A DNA stretch of 64,000 nt, taken from assembly GCF_026341775.1 (NCBI RefSeq), contig NZ_JAPEOB010000001.1:4402001-4466000 (forward strand), given 5' to 3'. The notes beneath the pieces are model-generated. The model was not told the origin of the DNA. It saw only the letters and a list, made by a program, of their open reading frames with translations, and searched no databases. This DNA is from Streptomyces sp. NBC_00654. Lineage in GTDB: Bacteria; Actinomycetota; Actinomycetes; Streptomycetales; Streptomycetaceae. Both the position numbers and the translations under genes were made by a program. Below are positions 9,054 to 17,594 of this stretch, in pieces (the stretch's first letter is position 1; every line of letters begins with the position of its first letter).

Positions 9054-9650
9054 TCAGTCGTGGAGTGTGACGTTGGGCAGTGGGTGGCCGGTAGCGTCGA
9101 ACAACGCGGTTCCACAGTGGCAGTTCTCGTCGGCCAGGGTCTGGGACGCCGGCAGTTGCCAGACCAGCATCTGCGTGCAGTCCGGGCAGTTCAGACTGAC
9201 CAGGGTCTCTTCGGGTTCCGAGCCCCAGGCCCGCACCGGGAGGTCCTCGTACGTCAACCCGGTCAGCTCGCGCTCAGCGGTCAGCGCGACCAGCACCTCG
9301 TATGTGTCGGTGCCGTTGTCCCGCACCATGAGCGTGCAGCCGAGATGCCCCAGTACACGGGACAAATGATCGAGCTGACGGACCGGGAAATCACCGCGAC
9401 GCAGAGTCGGGTCGTCCTCGGCGGCTTGGTGGACAACGTCGGTGTCGACGTCTGGCGGCTCCGCCCCGAAGGCCCTTACCCGGTCCGCCGCGAACGCCGC
9501 CAGCCGGCCCGGGTGGTCCTCACCGGACCAGTCCATGGTGAACATCACACGGTCGACTCCGACACCCTGTGCCCGCTCGCCGGGGGTCAGTACCAGCTCT
9601 TCCAGCTCTGTCACGACGATCATTTTATCAACTGCCGGGCGGTGGGCCAT
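9054..9650 (-). CDS. hypothetical protein with C-terminal CxxC and CxC motifs
   Basis: 198 residues from the ATG at 9650; an internal ATG at 9623 (MIVVTELEELVLTPG) is an alternative. The body is acidic, with several Trp/Asp-rich stretches. The C-terminal part has NCPDCTQM and ENCHCGTALF, a CxxC...CxC arrangement that could bind zinc. No known family was recognised. It lies 62 bp downstream of the gene at 9713-10159, in the same direction, and the two may be co-transcribed. Confidence 0.65.
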   Translation of the reverse strand: MAHRPAVDKMIVVTELEELVLTPGERAQGVGVDRVMFTMDWSGEDHPGRLAAFAADRVRAFGAEPPDVDTDVVHQAAEDDPTLRRGDFPVRQLDHLSRVLGHLGCTLMVRDNGTDTYEVLVALTAERELTGLTYEDLPVRAWGSEPEETLVSLNCPDCTQMLVWQLPASQTLADENCHCGTALFDATGHPLPNVTLHD

Positions 9651-9712
9651 GCTGCTGTTGTGCCGTTGCCGTGCATGGCCAACACCACTCCCGTGTCTAC
9701 TCGAACGACCTT

Positions 9713-10159
9713 TCAGGCGAAGTCGGCCGCAGGCTCGATCCGGCCGAGGAGGTCCCGCCACTCCGCGGCCGGCAGGACGCGGGCGGCTCGGCGCAGGTCG
9801 ACGGGGTGGCCCGCGCCGAGGGACGCGGCGATCTCAAGGAGGACGAGGTGAGGGTCCATGGCGCCGGGCTCCAGGTCGTCGTCCTTGAGGACCTCCGGTG
9901 TGCGAAGGAGTTCCACGACCTGATCCCAGTCCATCAGCGTCGGGTGTTCGGCCGGTTCGAGGATCCCGGCCAGGGTGGGGTCGTGGGCGAACCGGCACAG
10001 CCAGTACCCGTCCTGGCAGTAGCCGAGAAGGATGATGGCCCGGCGCATTCGGTAGTTCCCGACACCGGCCAGTAGCTGCCTGGCGATCTGGACGCCTTCG
10101 GGCTGAGTCCGGCGGCGGGACGGCAACTTTTCGACGTCGGCGTCGAGTTCGATGGTCAT
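9713..10159 (-). CDS. hypothetical protein, 148 residues
   Basis: Soluble, acidic protein beginning MTIELDADVEKLPSRRRTQP. It contains one moderately hydrophobic stretch (MRRAIILLGYCQDGYWLCRF) that looks like a protein core, not a membrane segment. There are no catalytic motifs. Codon use is strongly GC3-biased as in its neighbours, which supports it being real. It is followed by another leftward hypothetical gene. The function is unknown. Confidence 0.65.
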   Translation of the reverse strand: MTIELDADVEKLPSRRRTQPEGVQIARQLLAGVGNYRMRRAIILLGYCQDGYWLCRFAHDPTLAGILEPAEHPTLMDWDQVVELLRTPEVLKDDDLEPGAMDPHLVLLEIAASLGAGHPVDLRRAARVLPAAEWRDLLGRIEPAADFA

Positions 10160-10287
10160 GTGGTCACTGTGCTGCCCATACGGGATCGGGCCTCCCGTAC
10201 ACGCCGGTCCTTCACCCGAAGAGGCGTCCCCGCACCAGCGATGACGTGCGTCGCGAGGAGCGGGAACGCGGCACAGGCCTCGACGGT

Positions 10288-10539
10288 TCAGGCCGGCCCG
10301 GCGTACGCGATAGCCAGCACGGTGAGCATGCGGGTGTCGTGGCCGAGGAGGATGACGGCGGTGGCGTGCCCCTGGGCGACGGTGCGGATGATGCCGTCGT
10401 CCTGACCGTAGGGCTCGGAATGCTCAAGCGGCCTCTGCTGCGCGTCGACCAGGACGAGTGAGAGGTCCCGGCGGGCAAGCTCGGGAAGCTGCTTGTACAT
10501 GTCGAAGACGTCCGGGGAAATGTGGAGCCGGTAGGTCAC
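10288..10539 (-). CDS. RelE/ParE-like small protein, possible toxin
   Basis: 83 residues from a GTG at 10539 that overlaps the stop of the upstream gene (GTGA). The product starts TYRLHISPDVFDMYKQLPE, has a helical middle and ends in strand-like segments (DDGIIRTVAQGHATAVILL, MLTVLAIAYA). This beta-alpha-alpha-beta order and length match the RelE/ParE fold. RelE-family toxins cut mRNA and ParE proteins poison gyrase; no catalytic residue pattern could be assigned here. The tight coupling to the upstream small gene supports a two-gene unit, with the presumed antitoxin first. Confidence 0.5.
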   Translation of the reverse strand: MTYRLHISPDVFDMYKQLPELARRDLSLVLVDAQQRPLEHSEPYGQDDGIIRTVAQGHATAVILLGHDTRMLTVLAIAYAGPA

Positions 10540-10880
10540 GCCGCGCCCTGGCCGTGACCCTGCGGGTCGGTGTCGTTGCTGTGGCGATGAGTAGGGGCGG
10601 TCTGGTCGTGGCCGGGTCCGGCGTCGCGCAGGATGTCCGCGGTCACGTCCCGCGCCCCGAGACCCTCGGGGAGAACACCGTGGGACTTCATGCTGACCCG
10701 GGCCGCCTCGATCATCGGCCGCGCCTTCTCGAGGTCCTCGGCCGCGGCCGCCCACCCGTCGAGCACGGCGGGCAGGGCATCGATCGGGGTCAGGTTGACG
10801 TCATGGAGGAGCTGCTGCCGTGATGCGGAGTGGGGGAGCGCGACATGCAGTCGGTCCACCGTCCAGTCCTCGTGCCCCAT
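10536..10880 (-). CDS. hypothetical partner of the RelE-like protein, possible antitoxin
   Basis: 114 residues starting MGHEDWTVDRLHVALPHSAS from an ATG at 10880. The product is mostly helical by composition, with a charged, His/Asp-rich C-terminal tail (APTHRHSNDTDPQGHGQGAA). No HTH, AbrB or Phd/YefM DNA-binding motif was recognised, so the antitoxin label rests only on position, size and the 4-bp overlap with the downstream gene. Alternatively both are a conserved hypothetical pair unrelated to toxin-antitoxin systems. Confidence 0.5.
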   Translation of the reverse strand: MGHEDWTVDRLHVALPHSASRQQLLHDVNLTPIDALPAVLDGWAAAAEDLEKARPMIEAARVSMKSHGVLPEGLGARDVTADILRDAGPGHDQTAPTHRHSNDTDPQGHGQGAA

Positions 10881-11023
10881 AACATCCCCTCCGTGGAGTC
10901 AGGTCGTCCAGCGTAGCGGGGACAGGTCCCGCACAGTTCCCAACCCGTTCCTCGTCGGCAACCTGAGCAACGGCGGCCGACGAGGGAGTGCCGCGGCGGG
11001 CATCCGGCCGTACGGTACGCATC

Positions 11024-11500
11024 ATGACCGTAGAGATCACCGAGTACAGCGACACCCACCGCGATGCGCTGCACGCCCTGTTCACCGCTGAGGACTACCG
11101 TGATCAGGCGGAGAGGCTGAAGCTTGGTCAGCACCTGTACGAGAAGCGGTACGTAGCCGTAGGGCACGATGTAGTCCTCGGCTTCGTGGAGGGAACGTTT
11201 CTCGATGGGAGCGACTTCGAACCCGGACTCTTTCCGGCGCCTCGGGCAAGGGTCGTGACTCTCCTTGTTTCCTCGGCCGCACGGCGCCATCGGATAGGCA
11301 GCACACTGCTCCACCGGTTCGCCACTGACGCACTCGATGCTGGACGCGACGCGCTGGTGCTCTTCCCCGACCCGCATGACCCGGCCGGCCGGCTCTCGTT
11401 CTTCAGGCGATGCGGTTTCGAGAAGCTGCCGTCCAACGAGATGCTGGGGGCCCATCTGCGCACTGTCCTGGCGAACACCGTGCGCGCCGTCCCATGCTGA
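11024..11500 (+). CDS. GNAT-family N-acetyltransferase
   Basis: 158 residues from the ATG at 11024 (MTVEITEYSDTHRDALHALF). The acetyl-CoA binding motif A region is seen as VVTLLVSSAARRHRIGSTLL (V-x-x-x-x-R/Q-x-x-G-x-G/S type), followed by ALVLFPDPHDPAGRLSFFRR and a C-terminal GF strand (RCGFEKLPSNEML). Members acetylate amino groups of small molecules or proteins with acetyl-CoA; the substrate is unknown. It stands alone, divergent from the leftward pair at 10288-10880. A possible upstream GTG or ATG would add residues that do not fit the fold. Confidence 0.8.
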   Translation: MTVEITEYSDTHRDALHALFTAEDYRDQAERLKLGQHLYEKRYVAVGHDVVLGFVEGTFLDGSDFEPGLFPAPRARVVTLLVSSAARRHRIGSTLLHRFATDALDAGRDALVLFPDPHDPAGRLSFFRRCGFEKLPSNEMLGAHLRTVLANTVRAVPC

Positions 11501-11735
11501 CCGGCGAGCCGGCCGATCCACGCTTCGGCCCGGCTCACACTCTGTTCATGCAGCGGTCTGCGCGGCGGTCGCCGGCATCACCGAACGGGACGTCACCGTC
11601 ACCGCTCCGAAGTCGAGCCGCCCGCGCTGCGCGACGCGCTGTTCTTCCCGGAGGAGCAGCAGCCATGACCGCCCGCCCCTCGCCCGGCGCTTCCTGCGTG
11701 CTCCGCCGCGACGACGGCACGGTAGAAGAGCGAGA

Positions 11736-12365
11736 TCAGGCGGAATACGTACCGAAGTATGGGTCGGGTTCGCCTGTACAGGGGTCAATGCCGGCCTCCC
11801 ACCGGCGTCGTTCCTCGCGCCAGTGGAGGAAGTGCGGAGAGGGCTCTCCCCACAGGGAGGCATCGCTCAGTGGGCACTCGTCGAAGCCCTTGGCGAACAG
11901 GCGCCGAAGGAACTCCGCCATTCCGAAGTCGTAGATCTTCCAGTGGGGCCGGCCGTGCCGTTCCCATACGACAACGGGCCACTTGTCGGGGTCGTGGTCA
12001 ACGGTGAGCCAGCCAAGGATGTCGGCTCCGCAACTGACGCCCCAGGCGATGACGGAATCAGGACGGGAATCGACCCCAGCCGGTCCTCCTTCGGACTCCC
12101 ACATATGACGCATGGTGGCCGTCTCGGCCGCCATACCCCCGAAGTCTGGGCTGTCGGCCGGCCGCGTGCTCGCTTCAGGGGGCAGGATGCTCAGCGCGCC
12201 GTCGATGCCGCCGGCTCCGTACGTGCTCATGAACGCGATGTAGTCGGAGGGAAAGCCCGCTCCCCAAGCCCGCCGGACCGCAGCCCAGTCCGCCTGCTCA
12301 TCGGCCCCGTCATGCGGCGGCATTACCACTGTGAGTGCGGCGAGAGCTGTTCCTCGAGACGGCAT
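11736..12365 (-). CDS. SMI1/KNR4 (SUKH) family protein
   Basis: 209 residues from the ATG at 12365, which has an excellent ribosome-binding site (CGGAGGGGAC). The SUKH pattern is visible: WAAVRRAWGAGFPSDYIAFM, STYGAGGIDGALSILPP, then the beta-rich IAWGVSCGADILGWLTVD and WPVVVWERHG. SUKH proteins often act as immunity proteins against polymorphic toxins, yet no toxin gene is adjacent, so this is an orphan. An IS256 element is inserted about 120 bp upstream of the start and could have cut off an original promoter or partner. Confidence 0.8.
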   Translation of the reverse strand: MPSRGTALAALTVVMPPHDGADEQADWAAVRRAWGAGFPSDYIAFMSTYGAGGIDGALSILPPEASTRPADSPDFGGMAAETATMRHMWESEGGPAGVDSRPDSVIAWGVSCGADILGWLTVDHDPDKWPVVVWERHGRPHWKIYDFGMAEFLRRLFAKGFDECPLSDASLWGEPSPHFLHWREERRRWEAGIDPCTGEPDPYFGTYSA

Positions 12366-12475
12366 GTCCCCTCCGGTGTGATACGTCGTCCGATGCACGA
12401 TATCCGGGGCCACTGACACCGAGCCTCGTGCGCCTCGTCCGGGACGAGGCCTGCTGTCACCGGTCGTCAAGCCGG

Positions 12476-12483
12476 GCGACGAA
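12476..12483. repeat. left copy of an 8-bp target-site duplication
   Basis: GCGACGAA directly abuts the left inverted repeat of the IS256-family element and is repeated exactly at 13985-13992 on the other side. IS256-family elements produce 8-9 bp duplications, so this marks a recent insertion. Confidence 0.88.
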
Positions 12484-13984
12484 GGAAGTGTCATGAATCA
12501 GGTGGGCACTTACTCAGAAGGGACCCCTGATGGACGCGGAGAACGGTCACCTGATCGAGGACGCTGGCGGCGTGTCGGTTGCGGTGTTCGACAGGGACGT
12601 TGACGGTGCCGGTGTGACATCGAAGACGACGGCGGCGAGCCGGGAAGCGGCGGCCGCGCACGGGCTGAGCCCCGGGCTGATGGACGAGCTGGCCGAGCTC
12701 GCCGCCGGCAAGGTCCGCGACGGCGGGCTCAGGCTGATGGGCGAGGGCGGCCTGCTGGTCGAGCTCACCCGGCACCTGATGCAGGCCGCCGTCGAGGCGG
12801 AGATGGACCTGCACCTGGCCGAGGAGGCCGGCCGCACCGGCGGCCGGGGCTCGCGCTCGGGCGGCAACGCCCGCAACGGCCACCGGAGCCGGAAGGTGAT
12901 GACGGAGGTCGGCAGTGTGACGGTGCAGGTCCCCCGGGACCGGCTGGGCACCTTCACCTCCGGCCTGCTGCCGAAGTACGCGCGCCGCACCGGCGGCCTG
13001 GAGGAGATGGTCCTCTCGCTGACCGCGAAGGGGCTCACCTCCGGGGAGATCGTCGCGCATCTCGCCGAGACGTACGGCATGGAGACATCGAAGGAGACGG
13101 TCTCCACCATCACCGACAAGGCCCTGGACGCCATGGCCGACTGGCGCACGCGCCCGCTCGATCCGGTCTGTCCGGTCCTGTTCGTGGACTGCGTGAACGT
13201 GAAGATCAGAGACGGTGCGGTGGCGAACCGCCCCATCCACGTGGTCCTCGCGGTCACCTGCGACGGCCACCGCGAGATCCTCGGACTGTGGGCCGGGGAT
13301 GGCGGCGAGGGCGCCAAATACTGGCAGAACGTCCTTGCCGAGCTGCAGAACCGCGGCGTGAGGGACGTGCTCATGCTCGTCCGCGACGGCCTGAAGGGCC
13401 TGCCCGAGGCGGTCAACACCGTCTTCCCGCAGACGGTGGTCCAGCTCTGCATCGTTCACCTCATCCGCACCACGCTGAAGTACATCTCGCGCGCCGACTG
13501 GGACAAGGCCGCCCGCGACCTGCGGCCCGTCTACACCGCCGCCAACGAGGACGAGGACGAGGCCCTCGCCCGGCTCGCCGAGTTCGGCGAGAAATGGCAG
13601 GCCAAGTACCCGGCCGCGGTCCGTGCCTGGGAAAGGTCCTGGAGCGAGGTGGTGCCCTTCCTGGGCTTCCCACCGCCGATCCGGAAGATCATCTCGACCA
13701 CGAACGCGATCGAGAGTCTGAACGCGCGCTACCGGCGCTCGGTCAACGCCTGCGGGCATTTCCCGAACGAGACCGCTGCCCTCAAGCGTCTCTACCTCAC
13801 CACCCTCGCCCCCGACCCGACCGGGAAGGGCCGCAAGCGGTGGACCAGCCGCTGGAAGGAGGCCATGAACGCGTTCGACATCGCCTTCGACGGCCGCCTC
13901 TCGGCCGAACGTGTGTGAGCCAACCAGACCAACGAGAAACCTCTACGCCAACCGAGTGGTGAACACCGCTTTCGTGATACTCCC
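12484..13984 (+). mobile_element. complete IS256-family insertion sequence, about 1501 bp
   Basis: The element is bounded by imperfect terminal inverted repeats: the left end starts GGAAGTGTCATGAA and the complement of the right end starts GGGAGTATCACGAA. They match at 18 of the first 26 positions. Identical 8-bp duplications (GCGACGAA) flank it at 12476-12483 and 13985-13992. It carries one intact transposase gene. The clean ends and duplication imply a recent and probably mobile copy, unlike the other IS remnants in the window. Confidence 0.9.
12530..13918 (+). CDS. IS256-family transposase (Transposase_mut)
   Basis: 462 residues. The Mutator-type domain runs through most of the protein. 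N-terminal landmarks are DGGLRLMGEGGLLVELTRHL and RNGHRSRKVMTEVGSVTVQV. The DDE residues are assignable to PVLFVDCVNVKIRD, DVLMLVRDGLKGLPEAV and the Glu of TTNAIESLNARYRRS, the family signature. A zinc-ribbon-like cysteine set is absent, as usual. The frame is intact with inverted repeats on both sides. The open frame on the opposite strand is a GC-frame shadow. Confidence 0.95.
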   Translation: MDAENGHLIEDAGGVSVAVFDRDVDGAGVTSKTTAASREAAAAHGLSPGLMDELAELAAGKVRDGGLRLMGEGGLLVELTRHLMQAAVEAEMDLHLAEEAGRTGGRGSRSGGNARNGHRSRKVMTEVGSVTVQVPRDRLGTFTSGLLPKYARRTGGLEEMVLSLTAKGLTSGEIVAHLAETYGMETSKETVSTITDKALDAMADWRTRPLDPVCPVLFVDCVNVKIRDGAVANRPIHVVLAVTCDGHREILGLWAGDGGEGAKYWQNVLAELQNRGVRDVLMLVRDGLKGLPEAVNTVFPQTVVQLCIVHLIRTTLKYISRADWDKAARDLRPVYTAANEDEDEALARLAEFGEKWQAKYPAAVRAWERSWSEVVPFLGFPPPIRKIISTTNAIESLNARYRRSVNACGHFPNETAALKRLYLTTLAPDPTGKGRKRWTSRWKEAMNAFDIAFDGRLSAERV

Positions 13985-14211
13985 GCGACGAAGGAACGCG
14001 TGGGGCGGTCAGGTCTGGTTCTGAGCAGGCTGACCTTGCAGGTTTCGGGACACTGGCGGGTGGTTGCCTCCGGTGCGGTTGATCGAAGCAGTCCATGCGA
14101 CCCGGTTCGGCGGGTGCCGGCGTGAGGTCGGCCGAGGGCGCGGCGAGGGCAGTGCCGCCGTTCCGTCTTCCCGACTCGATCCGCCCCTGTGGAGACCGGA
14201 CTCCGCTGCCT

Positions 14212-15600
14212 CTACCGAGGAGTTGCCTGCATCCGAAGCCTTCCCGGTCCGAACGACGCTCCCAGGACAGGGCGGGTCCGGTGATGGCCGGGCAGGTGTT
14301 TCAGGCTCCAGCGGGCGGTGATGTCGGCGAGGGCGAGGGTGGCCTCGGCCATCGCGAAGGTGTCACCGATGCACTTGCGGGCGCCGGTGGCGAAGGGGAT
14401 GAAGGCGTGTCGGGGTGGCTGGGGGCGCTCGGGGTCCCAGCGGTCGGGGTCGAAGGTTTCGGGATCGGTGTGGAGATCGGGGCGGTGGTGGATGAGGTAG
14501 GGGCTGTAGGCGAGGTTGGTGCCGGTGGGGAGTGGGTGCCCGCCGAGGTGAGTGTCATGGGTGACCGTGCGGGTGAGGAACCAGGCCGAGGGGTACAGAC
14601 GGAGAGTTTCGGTGATGATGCGTCCGGTCAGCTCCAGGCGGGGCAGATCCGCATGGGAGGCCGGGGCTCCGCGCAGGACGGTGTCGAGCTCGCTGTGCAG
14701 CCGCTGTTCGATCGCGGGGTGGCGGGCCAGCAGGTCCAATGCCCAGGCGAGGGTGCTGGCCGTCGTCTCCGTCCCGGCCAGGAAGACGGTGAGGATCGTG
14801 TCGCTGATCTCCGCATCCGTCATGCCGCGGCCGCCGTCCTCAAGATCGCGGGCTGTGACCAGGGCCGAGAGCAGGTCGCCGTGGTCGGTGCCGTCGGCAC
14901 GCCGATCGGCGATGATCCGGTCGCAGGTGTGACGCAGGCGGGTATGTGCGCGCTGATGGGCACGGTTGTCCGGAGTGGGGAGCCGGTCCAGTGGCGGCGC
15001 CAGGAGCATGCGCCGGAAGAGCCCGCCCGCGATCGTCCTGACGTCGTCGATGAGCTGTCCGAACTCGGCTGCGGGCAGGGAGTTGGAGAACAGAGTGGCG
15101 GCCGTGACTCGGGAGCTGATCGACATCATCTCGGTGGGCACGGCCAGGGTTCGTCCCGGCGTCCAGGAGCCGGTCACCTCCTCGACGCAGGCGGTCATGG
15201 TTCGTGCGTAGCCGGGAAGACGGTCAGGATGGAAGGCGGGCTGGGTCAGTCGGCGCAGCCGACGGTGGGCATGGTGCGGGCAACTGCTGAGACCGTCACC
15301 GAGAACGTCACGGAAGCGGTCGAACACCGGTCCGCCCTTGTCGAAGAGACGGTCGTCCACCAGGGCCTGACGGGTCAGCTCCGGATCACAGATCACGACC
15401 AGTGGGACTGGACCCATGTGGACGCGGACCAATGGTCCGTGGGCGGGCAGCGATTTCAGGAAGGCCAACGGGTCCCGTGCCAAGGACACCAGGTGGCCTA
15501 TCAGAGGCCACGCGTGGGGGGCCGGGGGGATCAGCCGTAGATCTCTCACCCGTACTCCCGATGTCCTCCTGGCCCCGCCCTTCGGGGTGATCTCGTTCAC
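14212..15600 (-). CDS. cytochrome P450 of the terpene-oxidising type
   Basis: 462 residues from a GTG whose GTGA overlaps the stop of the upstream gene, so the pair is translationally coupled. The I-helix oxygen-binding motif (FLAGTETTAS), the ExxR motif (ETLRLYP) and the heme-ligand loop (FATGARKCIG) are all intact. The N-terminus (PHAWPLIGHLVSLARDPLAF) and RLFDKGGPVFDRFRDVLG closely follow the P450s linked to pentalenene and similar sesquiterpenes (CYP183 type). It would hydroxylate or oxidise a hydrophobic scaffold using ferredoxin-delivered electrons. The partner gene may make that scaffold. No ferredoxin gene is adjacent. Confidence 0.88.
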   Translation of the reverse strand: MNEITPKGGARRTSGVRVRDLRLIPPAPHAWPLIGHLVSLARDPLAFLKSLPAHGPLVRVHMGPVPLVVICDPELTRQALVDDRLFDKGGPVFDRFRDVLGDGLSSCPHHAHRRLRRLTQPAFHPDRLPGYARTMTACVEEVTGSWTPGRTLAVPTEMMSISSRVTAATLFSNSLPAAEFGQLIDDVRTIAGGLFRRMLLAPPLDRLPTPDNRAHQRAHTRLRHTCDRIIADRRADGTDHGDLLSALVTARDLEDGGRGMTDAEISDTILTVFLAGTETTASTLAWALDLLARHPAIEQRLHSELDTVLRGAPASHADLPRLELTGRIITETLRLYPSAWFLTRTVTHDTHLGGHPLPTGTNLAYSPYLIHHRPDLHTDPETFDPDRWDPERPQPPRHAFIPFATGARKCIGDTFAMAEATLALADITARWSLKHLPGHHRTRPVLGASFGPGRLRMQATPR

Positions 15601-17594
15601 AGCACTTGTCCTCCGTGGGCCGGACGGCATCCTTCTTGGTCAGGGTCGGCCGTCCCGGCCGGGGCGTAGGCCTGGTCCTGCGGGGTCAGGGCGGTGACGA
15701 TTCCGTCGATGAGCCGGCCGCACGGGCCGATTCCGCTGAGTTCCGCGCTGCTTGTCAGCGTGCCGATGAAGGCTCGGCGGATGGGGATTCCCTGCAGGGG
15801 AGGCAGGGAGTAGCTGTCCCAGACAGCGTGGTAGGTGTCGATCGACAGGACGGTGTCGGCGTTGCCGGGCGGGGTGGGGGCGGTTCCGGGGCCGGCGATG
15901 ATGTGCGACCAGATGCGGGCTGTCAGGCCGGCGAGTCGGGTGACGACGCCGTGAAGGGCGGAGGTGCCGACGGCGGTGGTGTCGATGGTGGGGGCGGCGG
16001 CGGTGAGGAACAGCTCACGCCAATGGGGCGCCAGGTGCGGCAGTTCGTCGGGCGTGGCCGTGGCACAGGCGCTGATGGCCTTGTGTGCCGCGGCGGCACA
16101 GGCGCTGGTGATGGCGGTACTGGTGCCGGCGGTGACGACGCGTCGTGCGGCACGTTCGGCGAGCTGACCGGCCCAGTGCGTTTCGGGTGTGTCGTCCTCG
16201 TACCACAGCGGTTCCCATCCGAGGCCGTGGAGCATGTCGCCGTCGGTCAGTCTCGTCCGCGCGACCGATCCGAGCCGTGGCCTCTCCCTGCTCAGGGAGA
16301 ACTCCCGCTGAAACTCGTCTCCCGTGGTGGACAGCGCGTGCAGCTGGGCGCGGACATCGTAGCGGGGGGTCACCAGGTACCAGGCGAGGGCGCCCATGGC
16401 CGTCTCGCCCACCTCCTCGTGCCCGGCCTCTCCGCAGTCGCACGCCAGGACGTCATCGACCACGCGGGCGCACGCGGTGGCGTATCCGGTGAGTGCCCGC
16501 ACCCCTCCTGCGGCGACGGCCAGCAGCGCCTCGTTACAGGTTTCCGCGTGGGCATAGTCGGTGAGGATGCCGATGATTTCGTTGTAGCGGTAGGAGCTGT
16601 CGATCGCCCGGCGGATCCGGTGGCAGCGGAACGAGGCGTCGAAGGTTCCGGCGCCGTCGTCGTCGAGCATCCGGTACGGCGGTGAGCCGAAGCCCAGACG
16701 GAAATAGGGCAGCATTGCCGCGTCCCACCACCGGGCCCACCTGTACTCGTGCGGGGTCGGTGCACCACCCGCGTCGGCCAGGAACCGATGCGGGTCGGGG
16801 AGCGGGGCGGAAGCACCCCGTAGGGCGTCCTTGGCGAGCATCACCCCACACGTCAGGACGGTCTCCTGGAGTGCGAGGTCGGCGGCACGCCCGGCCACGG
16901 CAACGGTCCCCTCGGCAGCGGCCTTGACGTGCAGGTCCCGGCCACCGACCCCGGAGTCGTCCGAGGCACCGGCGTAGTCGATGGCGCTGGCGAGGATGAA
17001 CACGGAGCCGAACAGGTCCAGGAACTCGCCGGTTCCCCGAGGGAGCCAGAACGTGTTGATGCTGCCCCAGTAGTCACGAACCGCCATCAACGCGGCCTGG
17101 GTGCCGTCCATGGCGTGCCGCGCGACGTACTCGGCGATGATCGGCCCGGCCTCACCACCCTTGGCGGGAATGGCGGCGGCGAGCGCGGCCAGCCGGTCCC
17201 CCTCGGGATTGCCGGGGCCGGCCAGGATCTGCCGGACGGCCTCCGTGGCGGCCAGGATCGCCATCGGACCGCTCTCCTGGACGCTCCTGGTGACCTCGTC
17301 GCTGAACAGCGCGTCCATGAACTCTGCGCAGAGACGGTCGCCGTCCGGTGAGCCGGGGATGCCCGGTGACTCGTACGGCCGGTAATCGGTGGCGGTCACG
17401 ACCTGTGCCCCATCCAGCGCGGGGTGTCCGGGCGGTCCCATGGTCAGCCGCGCCAGCCTCTGCCGGCACGCCTCGTCGGAGAGGCCGTCGGCCAGCCGTG
17501 CGAGGCCGGCCGGCACCGGACCACGACGCTGCCGGACCACAAACGGGTCGGGGAACCGATCCAGCCACCCCCGCGCCCCTTCCTGACCACCCAT
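15597..17594 (-). CDS. 665-residue protein with terpene-cyclase-like motifs, function unproven
   Basis: The ATG at 17594 follows GGAGGGTG. The product is soluble and mostly helical. Around residues 330-415 it has the order expected near the C-terminus of class I terpene synthases: RRAID (possible diphosphate-sensing Arg, 328-329), N338EIIGILTD346 (N-x3-G-x3-D, compare the NSE triad N-x3-S-x3-E), a helix CARVVDDVLAC, and 73 residues after Asn338 an RY pair (AWYLVTPRYD, 411-412). About 135 residues upstream, an Asp (SAIDYAGASDD, D206) sits where DDxxD would be, but the motif is degenerate. A 170-residue N-terminal and a 230-residue C-terminal extension are unusual. Coupling to a terpene-type P450 supports the idea; it remains inference. 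Confidence 0.55.
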   Translation of the reverse strand: MGGQEGARGWLDRFPDPFVVRQRRGPVPAGLARLADGLSDEACRQRLARLTMGPPGHPALDGAQVVTATDYRPYESPGIPGSPDGDRLCAEFMDALFSDEVTRSVQESGPMAILAATEAVRQILAGPGNPEGDRLAALAAAIPAKGGEAGPIIAEYVARHAMDGTQAALMAVRDYWGSINTFWLPRGTGEFLDLFGSVFILASAIDYAGASDDSGVGGRDLHVKAAAEGTVAVAGRAADLALQETVLTCGVMLAKDALRGASAPLPDPHRFLADAGGAPTPHEYRWARWWDAAMLPYFRLGFGSPPYRMLDDDGAGTFDASFRCHRIRRAIDSSYRYNEIIGILTDYAHAETCNEALLAVAAGGVRALTGYATACARVVDDVLACDCGEAGHEEVGETAMGALAWYLVTPRYDVRAQLHALSTTGDEFQREFSLSRERPRLGSVARTRLTDGDMLHGLGWEPLWYEDDTPETHWAGQLAERAARRVVTAGTSTAITSACAAAAHKAISACATATPDELPHLAPHWRELFLTAAAPTIDTTAVGTSALHGVVTRLAGLTARIWSHIIAGPGTAPTPPGNADTVLSIDTYHAVWDSYSLPPLQGIPIRRAFIGTLTSSAELSGIGPCGRLIDGIVTALTPQDQAYAPAGTADPDQEGCRPAHGGQVL

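Noticed and set aside
11560..11735. Short forward frames including LRDALFFPEEQQP followed by an overlapping ATG
   Set aside because: The composition is protein-like, but there is no upstream start, no recognisable family and too little length; it is possibly a gene relic.
12491..13759. Long open frame on the minus strand opposite the IS256 transposase
   Set aside because: It is a GC-codon-bias shadow: Arg/His/Gly/Val-rich, without motifs, on the reverse of a fully recognisable transposase.
14095..15540. Forward open frame opposite the P450 gene
   Set aside because: The P450 motifs are on the minus strand; the forward frame is a Gly/Val/Glu-rich shadow.
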